Assembly: GCF_017811175.1 (NCBI RefSeq)
Contig: NZ_JACWIJ010000002.1
Span: 3,484,501 to 3,548,500, forward strand
DNA length: 64,000 nt
Source: Melaminivora jejuensis
Lineage (GTDB): Bacteria > Pseudomonadota > Gammaproteobacteria > Burkholderiales > Burkholderiaceae_C
Direction: 5' to 3'
The notes beneath the pieces were generated by a model. It was not told where the DNA came from and did not search any database. It saw nothing but the letters and a program-made list of their open reading frames with translations. Shown in pieces: positions 29,943 through 39,366 of this stretch. How positions within the stretch are numbered: the stretch's first letter is position 1; each line of letters starts with the position of its first letter. Position numbers and translations under genes: made by a program.

Positions 29943-31295
29943 TCACGACCCGCCCTCGAAGGGAGAGGAAGCACGCGAGGAATGCCCCGTCCCCTTGCCC
30001 GCCCGAAAGACGAACGCATAGGCATCGAGCTGCGCCCCCTGCGTCTGCAGGCCCGGCGTGGCCAGCCAGTGGGCGCGCCAGTGCTCGGGCGCCGGCACCG
30101 GCACGGCCTGCAGCGCCTGCACGGCAAAACCGTGGCGCGCCAGCAGGTCGGTCAGCGTGCGCTGCGTGAAAAACCGCAGATGCGTATTGCAATGAATGCC
30201 CACCGGGCAATAGTCCCAGCGCCCCTCCAGCAGATCGGCGATGACCGACCAGTGCCCGACATTGGGCACCGAGCCGACGATGCACCCTCCCGGCGCCAGC
30301 AGCGCATGGGCCTTGTCCAGCCACAGGCCAGGCTCGGGCGCGTGCTCCAGCGAATCCAGGAAGGTGATGCAGTCGAACGCCCCGCGTCCGCCCTCGGGCA
30401 GGCTGGCGGGCGCGAGCTGCAGAAAATCCCCCGGCCAGGCGTGATCGACGCGCGCGGCAGCCAGCGCGCAGGCAGCGGGCGAGAACTCGCTCAGATGCGT
30501 CTCGCAGCCGCGCTCGGCACGCAGCAGCGCCAGAAAATGCCCCTCGCCGCCGCCCACGTCCAGCACCCGCCGCGCCGTGGCCGGCACCCAGTCGAGCATG
30601 TCGCGCCGGCCCTCGTGGCCCTGGTGGTAGTTGGAGAAATCATGCGCATAGCCGCCCGGCAGCCAGGCGCCGGACAGGCCTTCGCCCTGCAGCCAGCGGC
30701 GCACGGCCTGCACTGTGGTGGCGGCGGCCAACGCGCCGGCGGGCAGGGTTGGCTGCGCCAGGGCCAGCGGCTGCGCGGGCAGGGCCTGGCGCAGCAGTTG
30801 CACATAGCGCTCCATGCCGCGCAGCGTGGCGTAGTGCGGCGGCAGGCCGGGGGGCGGGTGGGCGGCTGACCAGCACAGGGCGATGTCGGACAGGCCGTGG
30901 GGGCTGCCGCGCCCGGTGCTGCTTGTGCCGGCGCCGGTGCTGCTGTCCTGGTCGCGACCGGGGAGCCGGGCCGGCAGCGTCACCGCCTCGCGCAGCCACT
31001 GCATGGACGCATCGACCAGTTGCACCTGGGCATGGGCCAGCAGCAGCACGCTGGCCTGCGCGCTGGCGCCGCACTGGTCGGCGCGCTGCAGCAGTTGCTC
31101 CAGCAAGGGGCGCAGGGCTTGCCAGGGAGGCAGCGGCGGCGTATCTGCCGCAGCGAACAGCCAGTGCGCCTGTCGGCCAGTCTGCTGGTGCAGCCGTGCC
31201 AGGCCTTCGGCGAACTCGGCGGAGGGCGCGATCGGCTCGGGGCCGGCGCAGAGCACGAAGTCGAATTCGGTTGTGGGGGTGGGGAGGGGAGTCAT
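29943..31295 (-). CDS. SAM-dependent methyltransferase with N-terminal glycan-enzyme-like region
   Basis: 450 residues. The C-terminal half is a class I methyltransferase: VLDVGGGEGHFLALL (motif I, residues about 237-251), ITFLDSLEHAPEPG (motif II region) and LLAPGGCIVGSVPN. The first ~200 residues (FDFVLCAGPEPIAPSAEFAE...) are not recognised but look like part of a glycosyltransferase-type fold. ATG 31295 chosen; an upstream open frame crosses repeat DNA. Neighbours suggest it methylates a glycan, perhaps as a chain-length cap recognised by Wzt. Confidence 0.8.
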   Translation of the reverse strand: MTPLPTPTTEFDFVLCAGPEPIAPSAEFAEGLARLHQQTGRQAHWLFAAADTPPLPPWQALRPLLEQLLQRADQCGASAQASVLLLAHAQVQLVDASMQWLREAVTLPARLPGRDQDSSTGAGTSSTGRGSPHGLSDIALCWSAAHPPPGLPPHYATLRGMERYVQLLRQALPAQPLALAQPTLPAGALAAATTVQAVRRWLQGEGLSGAWLPGGYAHDFSNYHQGHEGRRDMLDWVPATARRVLDVGGGEGHFLALLRAERGCETHLSEFSPAACALAAARVDHAWPGDFLQLAPASLPEGGRGAFDCITFLDSLEHAPEPGLWLDKAHALLAPGGCIVGSVPNVGHWSVIADLLEGRWDYCPVGIHCNTHLRFFTQRTLTDLLARHGFAVQALQAVPVPAPEHWRAHWLATPGLQTQGAQLDAYAFVFRAGKGTGHSSRASSPFEGGS

Positions 31296-31472
31296 GCCGT
31301 CACAATGATCTGTGTTCGAGTGCCGCGCCCACCGCCAGCCGGCCTCCATCCCAACCTTCCCCCAGAGGGGGAAGGAGGAGGACGCCAGCACCAAGGGGCG
31401 AGGCCGGGACGCCAGTCAAGCGCGGGCAGCTATCAAAATTGACAAGTCCAGCCTCCATGCCCAGGCGCATCC

Positions 31473-32231
31473 TCACGCCCCCGGCGGCAGGGCTGGCAGG
31501 CGGCGCGCCCATTCCATGAAGGCCAGCGTGTCGCCCGGCTGACGGATGGCAAAGCACGGCGTGGCCAGCGGCAGGCGGTGGCGCCATTTGTGCTCGAAGA
31601 CCGCCGCGCTCGCCGCGATCCGCTCGACCAGCCGATCCGCCACCGGCCCCTGCGCCGGCGTGCCCGACCAGTGCTCGCAGCAGGCGTCCAGCGCCGCCGC
31701 CACCCAGCCGGCCTGCTGCGCCTGCAGCACCAGATCGGTGCCATAGAAGTCAAAGCCCAGCGCCGCATCCAGCCGCAGGCCGGCATCGACCCGCAGCGCC
31801 AGCAGCAGCTCGTCCAGGCTGTCCACCTGATGGGGCAGGGCGGCGGCCTCGCGCAGCAGCCGGCCCCGGTCGAGCACATGGCCGGCGCGCACCTCCTGCC
31901 CCGGCGCCCCGCTCAGGCCATAGACGCCGGCCACCGCCAGCTGCGGCCAGCGCTGCAGGGCCTCGTTCAGACGCTGGACGAACAGCGCCTCCCAGCCCTC
32001 GGGCAGATGCACATCCTGATGCAGCCAGACCAGCCAGCGCGCACGCGGGCCGCTGTCCAGCACGGCATTCACGGCCTCGGCGGCGCTGGCCACGTTGGCG
32101 TGCAGCACCAGCGGCAATGCACCCGGCTGCAGGCAGGGCGAAGCCAGCAGACGCTGGCGCGCCACGTCCCAGTTGCTCACGCAGCTGACGAACAGCAGAT
32201 CGGATGCCGTCACGGGCGACAGGCTACTCAT
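31473..32231 (-). CDS. StrF/GT2_5-type glycosyltransferase-like protein
   Basis: A 252-residue protein: DLLFVSCVSNWDVARQRLL, WLVWLHQDVHLPEGWE (the HxDV motif of the StrF-like GT-A subfamily), VAGVYGL and a C-terminal FDFYGTDLVLQAQQAGW, where the acidic residue would bind the metal. Start at ATG 32231; the stop of the acyltransferase gene upstream is two bases away. Substrate unknown; part of the glycan cluster. Confidence 0.72.
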   Translation of the reverse strand: MSSLSPVTASDLLFVSCVSNWDVARQRLLASPCLQPGALPLVLHANVASAAEAVNAVLDSGPRARWLVWLHQDVHLPEGWEALFVQRLNEALQRWPQLAVAGVYGLSGAPGQEVRAGHVLDRGRLLREAAALPHQVDSLDELLLALRVDAGLRLDAALGFDFYGTDLVLQAQQAGWVAAALDACCEHWSGTPAQGPVADRLVERIAASAAVFEHKWRHRLPLATPCFAIRQPGDTLAFMEWARRLPALPPGA

Positions 32232-32233
32232 GG

Positions 32234-33259
32234 TTATCGATGCTCCACAACAGTCCCGGCAGGCATTGCGGCGGCTGCCTCGGCAGGGGCCAGCGGATAG
32301 TGTGGCAGCAGGTGCATCCCCCACCAATGCCCCAGCGCCTGCCGGATGTGCTGCTCCAGAAAGGCGAACACCACGGCATGGTCGGCCTCCAGCGCCGCCT
32401 CATCGGCAGCAGGCGGGTGCAGCGGTGACAGCTCCAGCGCGTGGCGCCTGCCGCCCAGGTGCCGGCAGATGACGCCGCCCAGCGCACAGCCCGTGCCTGC
32501 CGCCATGCGCAGCGCACCCTGCGCCACGGCGCGGCGCCGGCCCAGCCAGGGCAGCCAGACGCCAGCCTCGGGCGACAAGGCCGGCGCGTCGGTCAGCATG
32601 ACCACCACCTCGCCTGCCTTCAACGCCCGGTAGCAGTGCCGCGTGTGCTGCTCGATGCGCCAGATGCGACCGCCGTTGAGCAGCTGCTGCGCCCCGGCGT
32701 ATTTCAGCTCGAAGTGCCGGCGGATGGCCGGGTGCAGGCGCGGGTCGCTCACCACGTCCGACACCGCCAGATGCACCCGCTCGCCACGCGCCGCCAGCGC
32801 CGCCACGCCGAGCAGGTAATTGTCGAAATGCGCCGTCAGCAGCAGCAGGCCGCAGCCGGCAGGGCGCTGCGCCAGCGCGTCCAGCGCGGCATCGGACTGC
32901 ACGTCGAACGCTGCCAGGCCGCGCCGGGCCAGCAGCCGGGTTTCGAACTCCTCGCGCGCCAGGGTGCGGTAGCGCTCGCGCAGCGCCCCTTCCACCTGAT
33001 CGGCAGGCACCAGCTCGGCCAGCGCCCGGCGGGTCTGCTCGGCCACATGGGGCTGGGCATGGGCCAGCGACACCCAATCGCGGTCGTGACGCGCATTGAT
33101 GCGTCCGCGCCCGTGCGCCAGCGCGTAGGCCAGCCGCTGCGGCAGCTGACCCAGGGCGGGCAGGAAGCAGTCGAACTCCGGCCCCTGCAGCCAGCGGCTG
33201 AAGGGCGATGCCGGGTGCAGCAGCGGCACGCGGCCACCGGTCTGGTCGGGCAGCGCCAT
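32234..33259 (-). CDS. LpxL/HtrB-family acyltransferase-like protein
   Basis: 341 residues resembling lipid A late acyltransferases (PF03279-type). The active-site region reads LLLTAHFDNYLLGVAALAARG. The family motif is H-x4-D/E, and here the residue five after His is Leu with an Asp two after His, so the catalytic dyad is altered or shifted. MLTDAPAL and LAPAEA-type ends follow. ATG 33259 overlaps the stop of the GNAT gene (ATGA). May acylate a lipid carrier or glycan; activity is uncertain. Confidence 0.72.
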   Translation of the reverse strand: MALPDQTGGRVPLLHPASPFSRWLQGPEFDCFLPALGQLPQRLAYALAHGRGRINARHDRDWVSLAHAQPHVAEQTRRALAELVPADQVEGALRERYRTLAREEFETRLLARRGLAAFDVQSDAALDALAQRPAGCGLLLLTAHFDNYLLGVAALAARGERVHLAVSDVVSDPRLHPAIRRHFELKYAGAQQLLNGGRIWRIEQHTRHCYRALKAGEVVVMLTDAPALSPEAGVWLPWLGRRRAVAQGALRMAAGTGCALGGVICRHLGGRRHALELSPLHPPAADEAALEADHAVVFAFLEQHIRQALGHWWGMHLLPHYPLAPAEAAAAMPAGTVVEHR

Positions 33260-34347
33260 CACCGGAAATCCGTATCCCCGCCCGTCAGCCACCACCACAG
33301 CCGCCGATCCCCCGGATCGACCGGCTCGGTGCGCCGGCGCACGCTCACGCCAAAGGCGCAGGCCGTCTGCGTGCTGGCGTCGGCCAGCGCCGGCATGGCC
33401 AGCAGGCGCTGCGCCAGCGGCTCGCTGGCCCAGGCCGACATGCCGCACTGGCCCAGGCGCGCACACAAGCCGCGCGCCGCCATCAGCACCGCCGGCGCAT
33501 CGGCCAGCGGGGCCAGCCAGTCCAGCAGCTCCCAGCCCTGTCCGGCGTCAGGACTGGGGCGCAGCGCCAGCGCGCCCAGCAGCCGCCGCGTCCAGCGCGT
33601 GCGCACCCAGAAGCACCGGTAGCCCACCGTCGGATGGTTGCCGAAGCGGTGCCGCCACCAGGCCGCATCGCGCTGCGGCAGCACGCAGTCGGCCACCTCG
33701 GCGCTGCAGCGCAGGCGCTGCCACAGGGCATCGAGCCGGCGCGCCGTGCGCCCATCGGCCCAATCCAGCGGCGCGCAATGCCAGCGCCCGGCATGGGGAT
33801 GACCAGCCTCGGCAGCGCCCTCGGCTGGCAGGCGCGGCCACTGCAGCAGCAGCACCCGGCCCGTGCGCTCGTACAGGCCCAGCACCTCACTCAGGCGCGC
33901 CGCCCGGTCGTTCGGGAAGCCGAAGCTGCAGGCAAAGCCATCCTCGGTCGCCACATAGCGCTGCAGAAAACCCAGCGCCGCCGTGCCATAAGGCCCGGTG
34001 CGCCGCGCCAGGATGCCGCGCGCGCTCTCGGTCACCATGACATCGCCGGCCTGCAGGCTGTGCAGGCGGTGCTGCCCCGCCACCTGCAGCACGCGCGCCG
34101 TGCCGCCATAGTGCGCCAGCAGCCGGCCATCGCCCGCAGCGCGCGTGCCCATGGCGCGGCCCCGGCCATCGCCATACTTCCAGTGCCACAGCGCCGGCGG
34201 CAAGGGCGCGCCGAAGACCTCGGCAAACAGCGCCTGCACATCGGCGCTGTCGGCAGCCGTCAGCTCGGCGGGCAGCCAGCGCGCCGCTGGCGCTGCGGGG
34301 GCGGCCTCCACGGCGTGGGCCATCTCGGCGGTTGTGTCTGCCTTCAT
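33259..34347 (-). CDS. GNAT-family acyltransferase-like protein
   Basis: 362 residues. The N-terminal half fits a GNAT fold: DVQALFAEVFGAPLPPALWHWKY, LLAHYGGTARVLQVAG, then GDVMVTESARG and FLQRYVATEDGFACSFGFPN. This arrangement is seen in two-domain acetyltransferases of capsule and O-antigen clusters. Translationally coupled to the downstream acyltransferase; it starts at ATG 34347, overlapping the Wzt stop by 4 bp. Function in glycan acetylation is inferred from context. Confidence 0.7.
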   Translation of the reverse strand: MKADTTAEMAHAVEAAPAAPAARWLPAELTAADSADVQALFAEVFGAPLPPALWHWKYGDGRGRAMGTRAAGDGRLLAHYGGTARVLQVAGQHRLHSLQAGDVMVTESARGILARRTGPYGTAALGFLQRYVATEDGFACSFGFPNDRAARLSEVLGLYERTGRVLLLQWPRLPAEGAAEAGHPHAGRWHCAPLDWADGRTARRLDALWQRLRCSAEVADCVLPQRDAAWWRHRFGNHPTVGYRCFWVRTRWTRRLLGALALRPSPDAGQGWELLDWLAPLADAPAVLMAARGLCARLGQCGMSAWASEPLAQRLLAMPALADASTQTACAFGVSVRRRTEPVDPGDRRLWWWLTGGDTDFR

Positions 34348-35747
34348 GCCTGGCCTGCCTCCCCGGCGCTCGCCACAGCCACGCCAGCGCCCGCAGCCAC
34401 CTGCCCTGGCGATGCCAGCGCCTGCCAGGTGCGCGGCAAGGTCACCAGGCCCTGCTCCAGGCTGCTTTGCACCACGCGCAAGGTGATGGCGCGCTCGACG
34501 ATTTCATACGGGTGCAGGCCGCGCTCGCACACCAGGATCACCGTCACCGTGTAGTCGCCCTTGAGCAGCGGCAGCCGGGGCAGCGTCAGCAGGGCCACGC
34601 CGTTGCCGTCGGCATCGCGCGTCAGCTCGGCCTTGTCGCCCGCGCTGCTGGCGCTGGCCACCGTGATGCCGCTGGCGTGGGCAATGCCGATGCCCACGGA
34701 CGGGCAGGGCAGGGCAGGGTCGCTGGCAAAGGCGATGCGCAGCTCCAGCGTGGTCTGGCCCGAGTGAATCGCCAACTCGCGCCCGGCCACGCCATCGGCG
34801 CGCGCCTCGATGCCGGTCAGCACCGCCGTGCCACCCGGCGCCCGGCGCCCTGCCGGGGTGATGTTTTGAGCATCAAAACTGGCTGAAACCGTTGCTGGGC
34901 CTGCGGTATCAGCTATGCTTTCAGAAGCGCCAAGAGCAGCAGAGGCATCCTCCCGGGGCCGCGTGCCGCCGCCGATCTGCGCCACCTGCTCGTCCATGAC
35001 CAGCGAGGTCTCGTACTGCGCCGTGACCCGCGCCGCCTCGTCCCACATGCGCACGCGCCCGCCGTCGAGCCACAGCGCACGCGAGCACAGCGCCTGCACG
35101 TGGTACATGGCGTGCGAGCAAAACAGGATCGTCGCCCCGCGCTCCTTGAGCGCCATGATGCGGTCGAACGACTTGCGCGCGAACGCCCCGTCGCCCACCG
35201 ACAGCGCCTCGTCGATGACCAGGATGTCCGGCTCCACGCTGGTCGCCACGGCAAACGCCAGGCGCACGAACATGCCGCTGGAATACGTCTTGACCGGCTG
35301 GTCGATGAACTTGCCGATGTCGGCAAAGGCCAGGATGTCGTCCAGCCGCTCGTCGATCTGCGCGCGCGGCAGGCCCAGCAGGGCGGCATTCATATAGACG
35401 TTCTCGCGCCCGCTGAAGTCCGGGCTGAAGCCCGCGCCCAGCTCCAGCAGCGCCGCCACGCGCCCGCGCACCGCCAGCTGCCCGGTGGTCGGCGCCAGCG
35501 TGCCGCACACCAGCTGCAGCAGCGTGGACTTGCCCGCGCCGTTGCGCCCGACCAGGCCCACCACCTCGCCGCGGCGGATGTCGAAGCTCACATCCTGCAG
35601 CGCCCAGAACTCGCGCGCGAACTGGCGCCGCCCGCCCCACAGCAGTTGCAGCAGCCGGTCGCTGGGGCGCTCGAACAGCGAAAAGCGCTTGCCCAGGCCG
35701 CGCGCCTCGATGGCCAGGCCGTCGTGATGTGTAGATTCAGACGACAT
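34344..35747 (-). CDS. wzt: Wzt-type ABC transporter ATP-binding protein with glycan-binding C-terminal domain
   Basis: ATPase of an ABC-2 exporter that carries undecaprenyl-linked O-antigen or capsule to the periplasm. The 467-residue product has Walker A GRNGAGKSTL, signature YSSGMFVRLAF, Walker B ILVIDEALSVGD and switch His FCSHAMYHV in the first 240 residues. A C-terminal beta-sandwich domain (about 300-440) is typical of Wzt that recognises a modified chain end. The linker region (34862-34920) is encoded by DNA resembling the GATAGCTG repeat. ATG 35747 overlaps the end of wzm by 11 bp. Confidence 0.92.
   Translation of the reverse strand: MSSESTHHDGLAIEARGLGKRFSLFERPSDRLLQLLWGGRRQFAREFWALQDVSFDIRRGEVVGLVGRNGAGKSTLLQLVCGTLAPTTGQLAVRGRVAALLELGAGFSPDFSGRENVYMNAALLGLPRAQIDERLDDILAFADIGKFIDQPVKTYSSGMFVRLAFAVATSVEPDILVIDEALSVGDGAFARKSFDRIMALKERGATILFCSHAMYHVQALCSRALWLDGGRVRMWDEAARVTAQYETSLVMDEQVAQIGGGTRPREDASAALGASESIADTAGPATVSASFDAQNITPAGRRAPGGTAVLTGIEARADGVAGRELAIHSGQTTLELRIAFASDPALPCPSVGIGIAHASGITVASASSAGDKAELTRDADGNGVALLTLPRLPLLKGDYTVTVILVCERGLHPYEIVERAITLRVVQSSLEQGLVTLPRTWQALASPGQVAAGAGVAVASAGEAGQA
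34862..34920 (-). repeat. Diverged GATAGCTG repeat inside the wzt linker
   Basis: Read on the minus strand: GCATAGCTGATACCGCAGGC, then CCAGCAACGGTTTCAG and TTTTGATGCTC. The order of blocks matches the copy at 41410 (TAGCTGGTACCGCTTG, then GGTAAGGGTTTGCGG). It is in frame and encodes the Ser/Ala linker between ATPase and glycan-binding domain. Confidence 0.45.
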
Positions 35748-36540
35748 CGGCAAACCCCACCCGCACCTTGCGGAAAAACGCCGCGCCGGCCAGCGCCAGC
35801 AGCAGGCACGCGGCCATCAGCAGCGCCCAGGCGCCCCAGTCCGGCCAGCGCCCGGCCAGCAGCACATCGCGCGTGCCGGTCATGACCCAGGCCAGCGGGT
35901 TGAGCAGCAGCCACGGGCGCACCGCTGCCGGCAGCGCCTCGACCGGAAAGAAGATCGGGCTCAGGAACATCAGCGCGCTCACCGCCATGGTCAGCACCTG
36001 CCCGACATCGCGCACATAGGTGCCCAGCCCGGCCAGCAGCCACGACAGGCCCAGCACCAGCGGCAGCAGCGGCAGCCACACCAGCGGCAGCGCCAGGGCG
36101 GTGAGCGGCAGGCTGCCGTTGGCCAGCACTGCCAGCCCCACCAGCAGCGCGCCCGACACCGCCAGCCCCAGCGCCGCGCTGGCCGCGCTGACCCAGGGCA
36201 GTATCTGCAGCGGAAAGACCACCTTCTTGACCAGATTGGGCTGCTCCAGCACCAGGCCCGGGGCGCGGTTCACGCACTCGGCGAAGAAGCTGAACACGGC
36301 CAGGCCGGCGTAGATGCGCAGGCCAAAGGCCAGGTTGCCCTCATCCACGCCATGCCAGCGCACGCGCATGACGTGGCGAAACACCAGGGTGTAGATCGAC
36401 AGCATGGCCAGGGGGGTCAGCACCAGCCAGGCCAGGCCCAGCCAGGACTGGCGGTAGCGGGCGTGAACTTCACGCGCCGCCAGCCGGGCAATCAGGCCGC
36501 GCTCGCGCCAGGGCCAGAGGTAGGACAGCAGGGAGGTCAA
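35737..36540 (-). CDS. wzm: Wzm-type ABC-2 transporter permease
   Basis: A 267-residue inner-membrane permease with six hydrophobic segments (LGLAWLVLTPLAMLSIYTLV; FAFGLRIYAGLAVFSFF-like; PLVWLPLLPLVLGLSWLLAG; MAVSALMFLSPIFFPVEALP; and others), the layout of O-antigen and capsule ABC-2 exporters. It pairs with the adjacent Wzt ATPase. Start ATG 36540; first gene of the export cluster, directly after a palindromic-repeat region that must hold the promoter or separate it from one. Confidence 0.92.
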   Translation of the reverse strand: MTSLLSYLWPWRERGLIARLAAREVHARYRQSWLGLAWLVLTPLAMLSIYTLVFRHVMRVRWHGVDEGNLAFGLRIYAGLAVFSFFAECVNRAPGLVLEQPNLVKKVVFPLQILPWVSAASAALGLAVSGALLVGLAVLANGSLPLTALALPLVWLPLLPLVLGLSWLLAGLGTYVRDVGQVLTMAVSALMFLSPIFFPVEALPAAVRPWLLLNPLAWVMTGTRDVLLAGRWPDWGAWALLMAACLLLALAGAAFFRKVRVGFADVV

Positions 36541-36962
36541 GGGGAGACTTTCATGGTGGGCACACCCTCACCCCAGCCCTCTCCCGCACGTGGGAGAGGG
36601 AGGCCGGGCCGGGGCGCGGGAGGGCGCTGCGCTGCCGAGAAAAGAGCAGTAGGGCGCTGCCTGCCCTGCTCCTTCCCCCTCTGGGGGAAGGTTGGGATGG
36701 GGGCCGGCTGGCGGTGGGCGCCGTGGCTGGGTTGCGGGCCGCGCTGGCCCCCACCCCAGCCCTCCCCCAGAGGGGGAGGGAGCCAGAAAGCGCTCCCGCG
36801 CTGCTGGGGAGGGAGCCAGAAAGCGCTCCCGCGCTGCTCGCTGGGGTCTTCGCTCCCTCGCCCCCTGGGGGGAGAGGGTGGGGTGAGGGGGCAGTTCGGG
36901 CGCCACGCCCATCAAGGAGCGCAGCCCTCCAGCAGAAAACACGGCAGGCAAGAGAAAAAACC
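36541..36962. repeat. Gene-free region filled with G/C-rich palindromic repeats
   Basis: Between wzm and the Crp-family gene. It holds CCCTCACCCCAGCCCTCTCC at 36566, paired CTTCCCCCTCTGGGGGAAG palindromes, a direct repeat of GGGAGCCAGAAAGCGCTCCC (36778 and 36811) and GGAGAGGGTGGGGTGAGGGG at 36869. No gene-like ORF; the open frames through it are low-complexity. Same family as 12355 and the 41493-42628 array. Confidence 0.8.
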
Positions 36963-37658
36963 TCATTTGGGCGCCTCGGCCCGGCCCTCGGCGATGTCGC
37001 GCAGCAACTGCGGCTGCATCAACAGCAGATTGTTGCCCTCGCGCACCAGCAGCTTGTGCAGGAAAAGCACCTGGAACGCCCGCGTCACCGTCTCGCGGCT
37101 GGCGTTGATCATGATGGCCAGCTCCTGGTGCGTGGGTGCCTGCTCCAGCTCCGTCACGCCGCCGCTGGTGCGGGTCGGCAATTGTAGAAGCAGCGCACAC
37201 AGCCGCTGGAACGGGTTGGGCAGGCTCAGCAGCGTGCGCTGCGCAGCCCCGGCGCGCACGCGCTGGGCCAGGCGCGCCATCACCGCCTGCGCCAACGGCG
37301 GATGCGTCAGGATCAGCTCGCGCGCCGCCGCGCCGTCCAGAAAGGCCACCGTGGACTTCACCGCCGCCACCACATGCTCCGACGGCGGCTTGCCATCGAC
37401 CAGCGACAACTCGCCGAAATAATCCCCCGGATCGACGAAATACAGCCCCACGCTGCGCCCATCCACCGTGAAATCCACCCCCTGCAGCCGCCCATCGACT
37501 AAAAAACCCAGCTCCTGCACCGCCGCATCCTTGGACGCCACCATCGCCCGGCGCGCAAACGAGCGCAGCACCATGCGCGCCGACAGCGGTGCCAGCAACT
37601 CCTGCGGCAGCGGCTGCAGCAGCGAGAACTGGTTGAGCAACTGAACCGAAACGGGCAT
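36963..37658 (-). CDS. Crp/Fnr-family transcriptional regulator
   Basis: 231 residues: a cyclic-nucleotide-binding-type beta-barrel (residues 1-120, with DPGDYFGELSLVDGK), a dimer helix and a winged HTH (THQELAIMINASRETVTRAF). The recognition helix keeps the Crp SRETV-R core that reads TGTGA half-sites. In the ligand pocket, the arginine that contacts cAMP phosphate in E. coli Crp seems replaced (GKPPSEHVV), so the ligand may not be cAMP. It lacks Fnr cysteines. Divergent from the fecR-type gene, with a TGTGA-N6-GCACA site between. Confidence 0.9.
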   Translation of the reverse strand: MPVSVQLLNQFSLLQPLPQELLAPLSARMVLRSFARRAMVASKDAAVQELGFLVDGRLQGVDFTVDGRSVGLYFVDPGDYFGELSLVDGKPPSEHVVAAVKSTVAFLDGAAARELILTHPPLAQAVMARLAQRVRAGAAQRTLLSLPNPFQRLCALLLQLPTRTSGGVTELEQAPTHQELAIMINASRETVTRAFQVLFLHKLLVREGNNLLLMQPQLLRDIAEGRAEAPK

Positions 37659-37825
37659 CGAACCAACAGGAAAACAGGCAAAAGGCAGGCAAGCGGGCAG
37701 GGAGTGTGGACAGGGCAGGCAGGCGGCGCTGCCGCAGCCCCTGCAGGCGCGGCGCGCAAAGACCGCCATTGTGACCACGCCCGGGCCGCCGCAGCCCGTT
37801 TGCCGGGCGCCTTGCGCCCGCCCGG

Positions 37826-37841
37826 TGTGACCCCAGGCACA
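37826..37841. promoter_or_regulatory. Candidate Crp-type operator between regulator and fecR-type gene
   Basis: TGTGACCCCAGGCACA fits the Crp consensus TGTGA-N6-TCACA with one mismatch. It lies 36 bp before the fecR-type start and 168 bp before the regulator start, so it could act on either promoter. The regulator keeps the residues that read TGTGA. Functional binding is inference. Confidence 0.45.
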
Positions 37842-37876
37842 GCCGGGGGGCGACGCGCTGCGCGACAATCCCTGTT

Positions 37877-39366
37877 ATGCGAAAACTATCCCACTCCATC
37901 GGCACCGGCATCGCCGCCGTCCTGGCTGCAGGCGCGTGCGGTGCAGTGCAGCCCATGCCCCCGCAGATGGCGCCATCATCGGCGAGGCCACCCTGGTCAT
38001 CGGCGCGGCCACCGTGCGCGACGCCAACGGCCAGTCGCGCAGCGTGGCGCGCGGCGACGCCGTGCGCGTGGGCGACCGCATCGAAACCCGCGCCGGCGGC
38101 CACGTCCACCTGCGCTTCGTCGATGGCGGACGCCTGAGCGTGCGCCCCGACAGCCGGCTGCAGATCGAAAGCTACAGCCACAGCAGCGCCCAGCCCCAGC
38201 TCGGCGCCATCAAGTTCCGCCTCGACGAAGGCGTGGCGCGCTCTATCACCGGCACCTGGGGCGAGGCCGCGCGCGAGCGCTTTCGCCTGAACACCCCCGT
38301 GGCCGCCATCGGCGTCAAGGGCACGGACTTCATCGTGCGCGCCGCCGGCGACACCACCTCCGCCTCCATCTACAGCGGCGCCATCACCGTCGCCCCGCTC
38401 ACTGGCGGCTGCGCAGCCTCGGTCGGCCCCTGCCTCAACGGCAGCGAGCGCCTGCTCAGCGAGGACATGAAGGGCCTGATCGTGGCGCTGGATCGCCACA
38501 GCCAGACCGCCGCCGTGCTGCCCGCCATCGAGCAATGGGCGCGCCACCAGGCCGCCGTGGCCTCGGCGGCAGCAGCCCGCAGCGCTGCCGGCGAGGCCAG
38601 CGCCAGCGCCGACAAGATCGCCAGCGCCAGCACCGACAAGGCCGTCGCCCTGGACGGCGCGCGCAGCGAATCCGGCGCCACCGTGGCCGGCGGGGCCGAC
38701 AAAAACCTGGTCAACGACGCGCGCGGCGCCACCGTCGTCGTCGCCGCCGCGCCCAGCGCCAGCGACTCGCCAGCGCTGCCCGGGGCCAGCACCGGCACCA
38801 GCACCGGCAGCGCCCCCGGCCCCGTGCCCGGCATCGTCCCTGAGCAGCCCACGCCCCAGGCTGGCCAACTGGTGGCCGCACGCACCGGCGCCACCCCGGC
38901 ACTGCCCGGCGACAGCTTCACCCAGCGCTTCGAGCAGGCCGTCGTCGCCGGCCTTGAGCACGTCGCCGGCAGCGGCCCCTACGCCGTGCTGCGTCCGCGC
39001 GCCCCGGCGGACGGCATCCAGCTGCCCGCCCAGGGCCAGGCCAGCTTCCGCCTGGCCAGCGCCACCGCCCACCTGCAGCCCGCTGGCGGCGCGCCCATCG
39101 AGGCCGTGGCCGTGCAGGGCGGCAACCTGAGCGTGGATTTTTCCCGCGCCACCTTCGCCACCATGCTCGACCTGAGCAGCCCCAGCATCGGGCGCGACGA
39201 ACTGCGCGCCAGCGGCAGCATCAGCGCCAGCGGCATCCTGCGCGCCAGCCAGGGCGGCACCGCCATCGACGGCGCCCTGTCTGCCGACGCCCGCGAAGCC
39301 GCCTACGCCTTCGACAAGCAGCACGCCGCCGGCAGCCTGCGTGGCATCACCCTGTGGGGGCGCTGA
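37877..39366 (+). CDS. FecR-domain exported protein (frameshifted after signal peptide)
   Basis: About 497 residues once one C is added to the run at 37958-37962. Signal peptide MRKLSHSIGTGIAAVLAAGA, then the FecR domain (GEATLVIGAATVRDANGQSR, GDRIETRAGGHVHLRFVDGG, TPVAAIGVKGTDF), a long Ala/Ser linker and a C-terminal beta-rich domain (ISASGILRASQGGTAIDGAL). FecR domains in this setting are periplasmic sensors or scaffolds, not iron-citrate-specific. Its stop is directly followed by the TTG start of the CHASE2-cyclase, so they are an operon. Confidence 0.85.
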
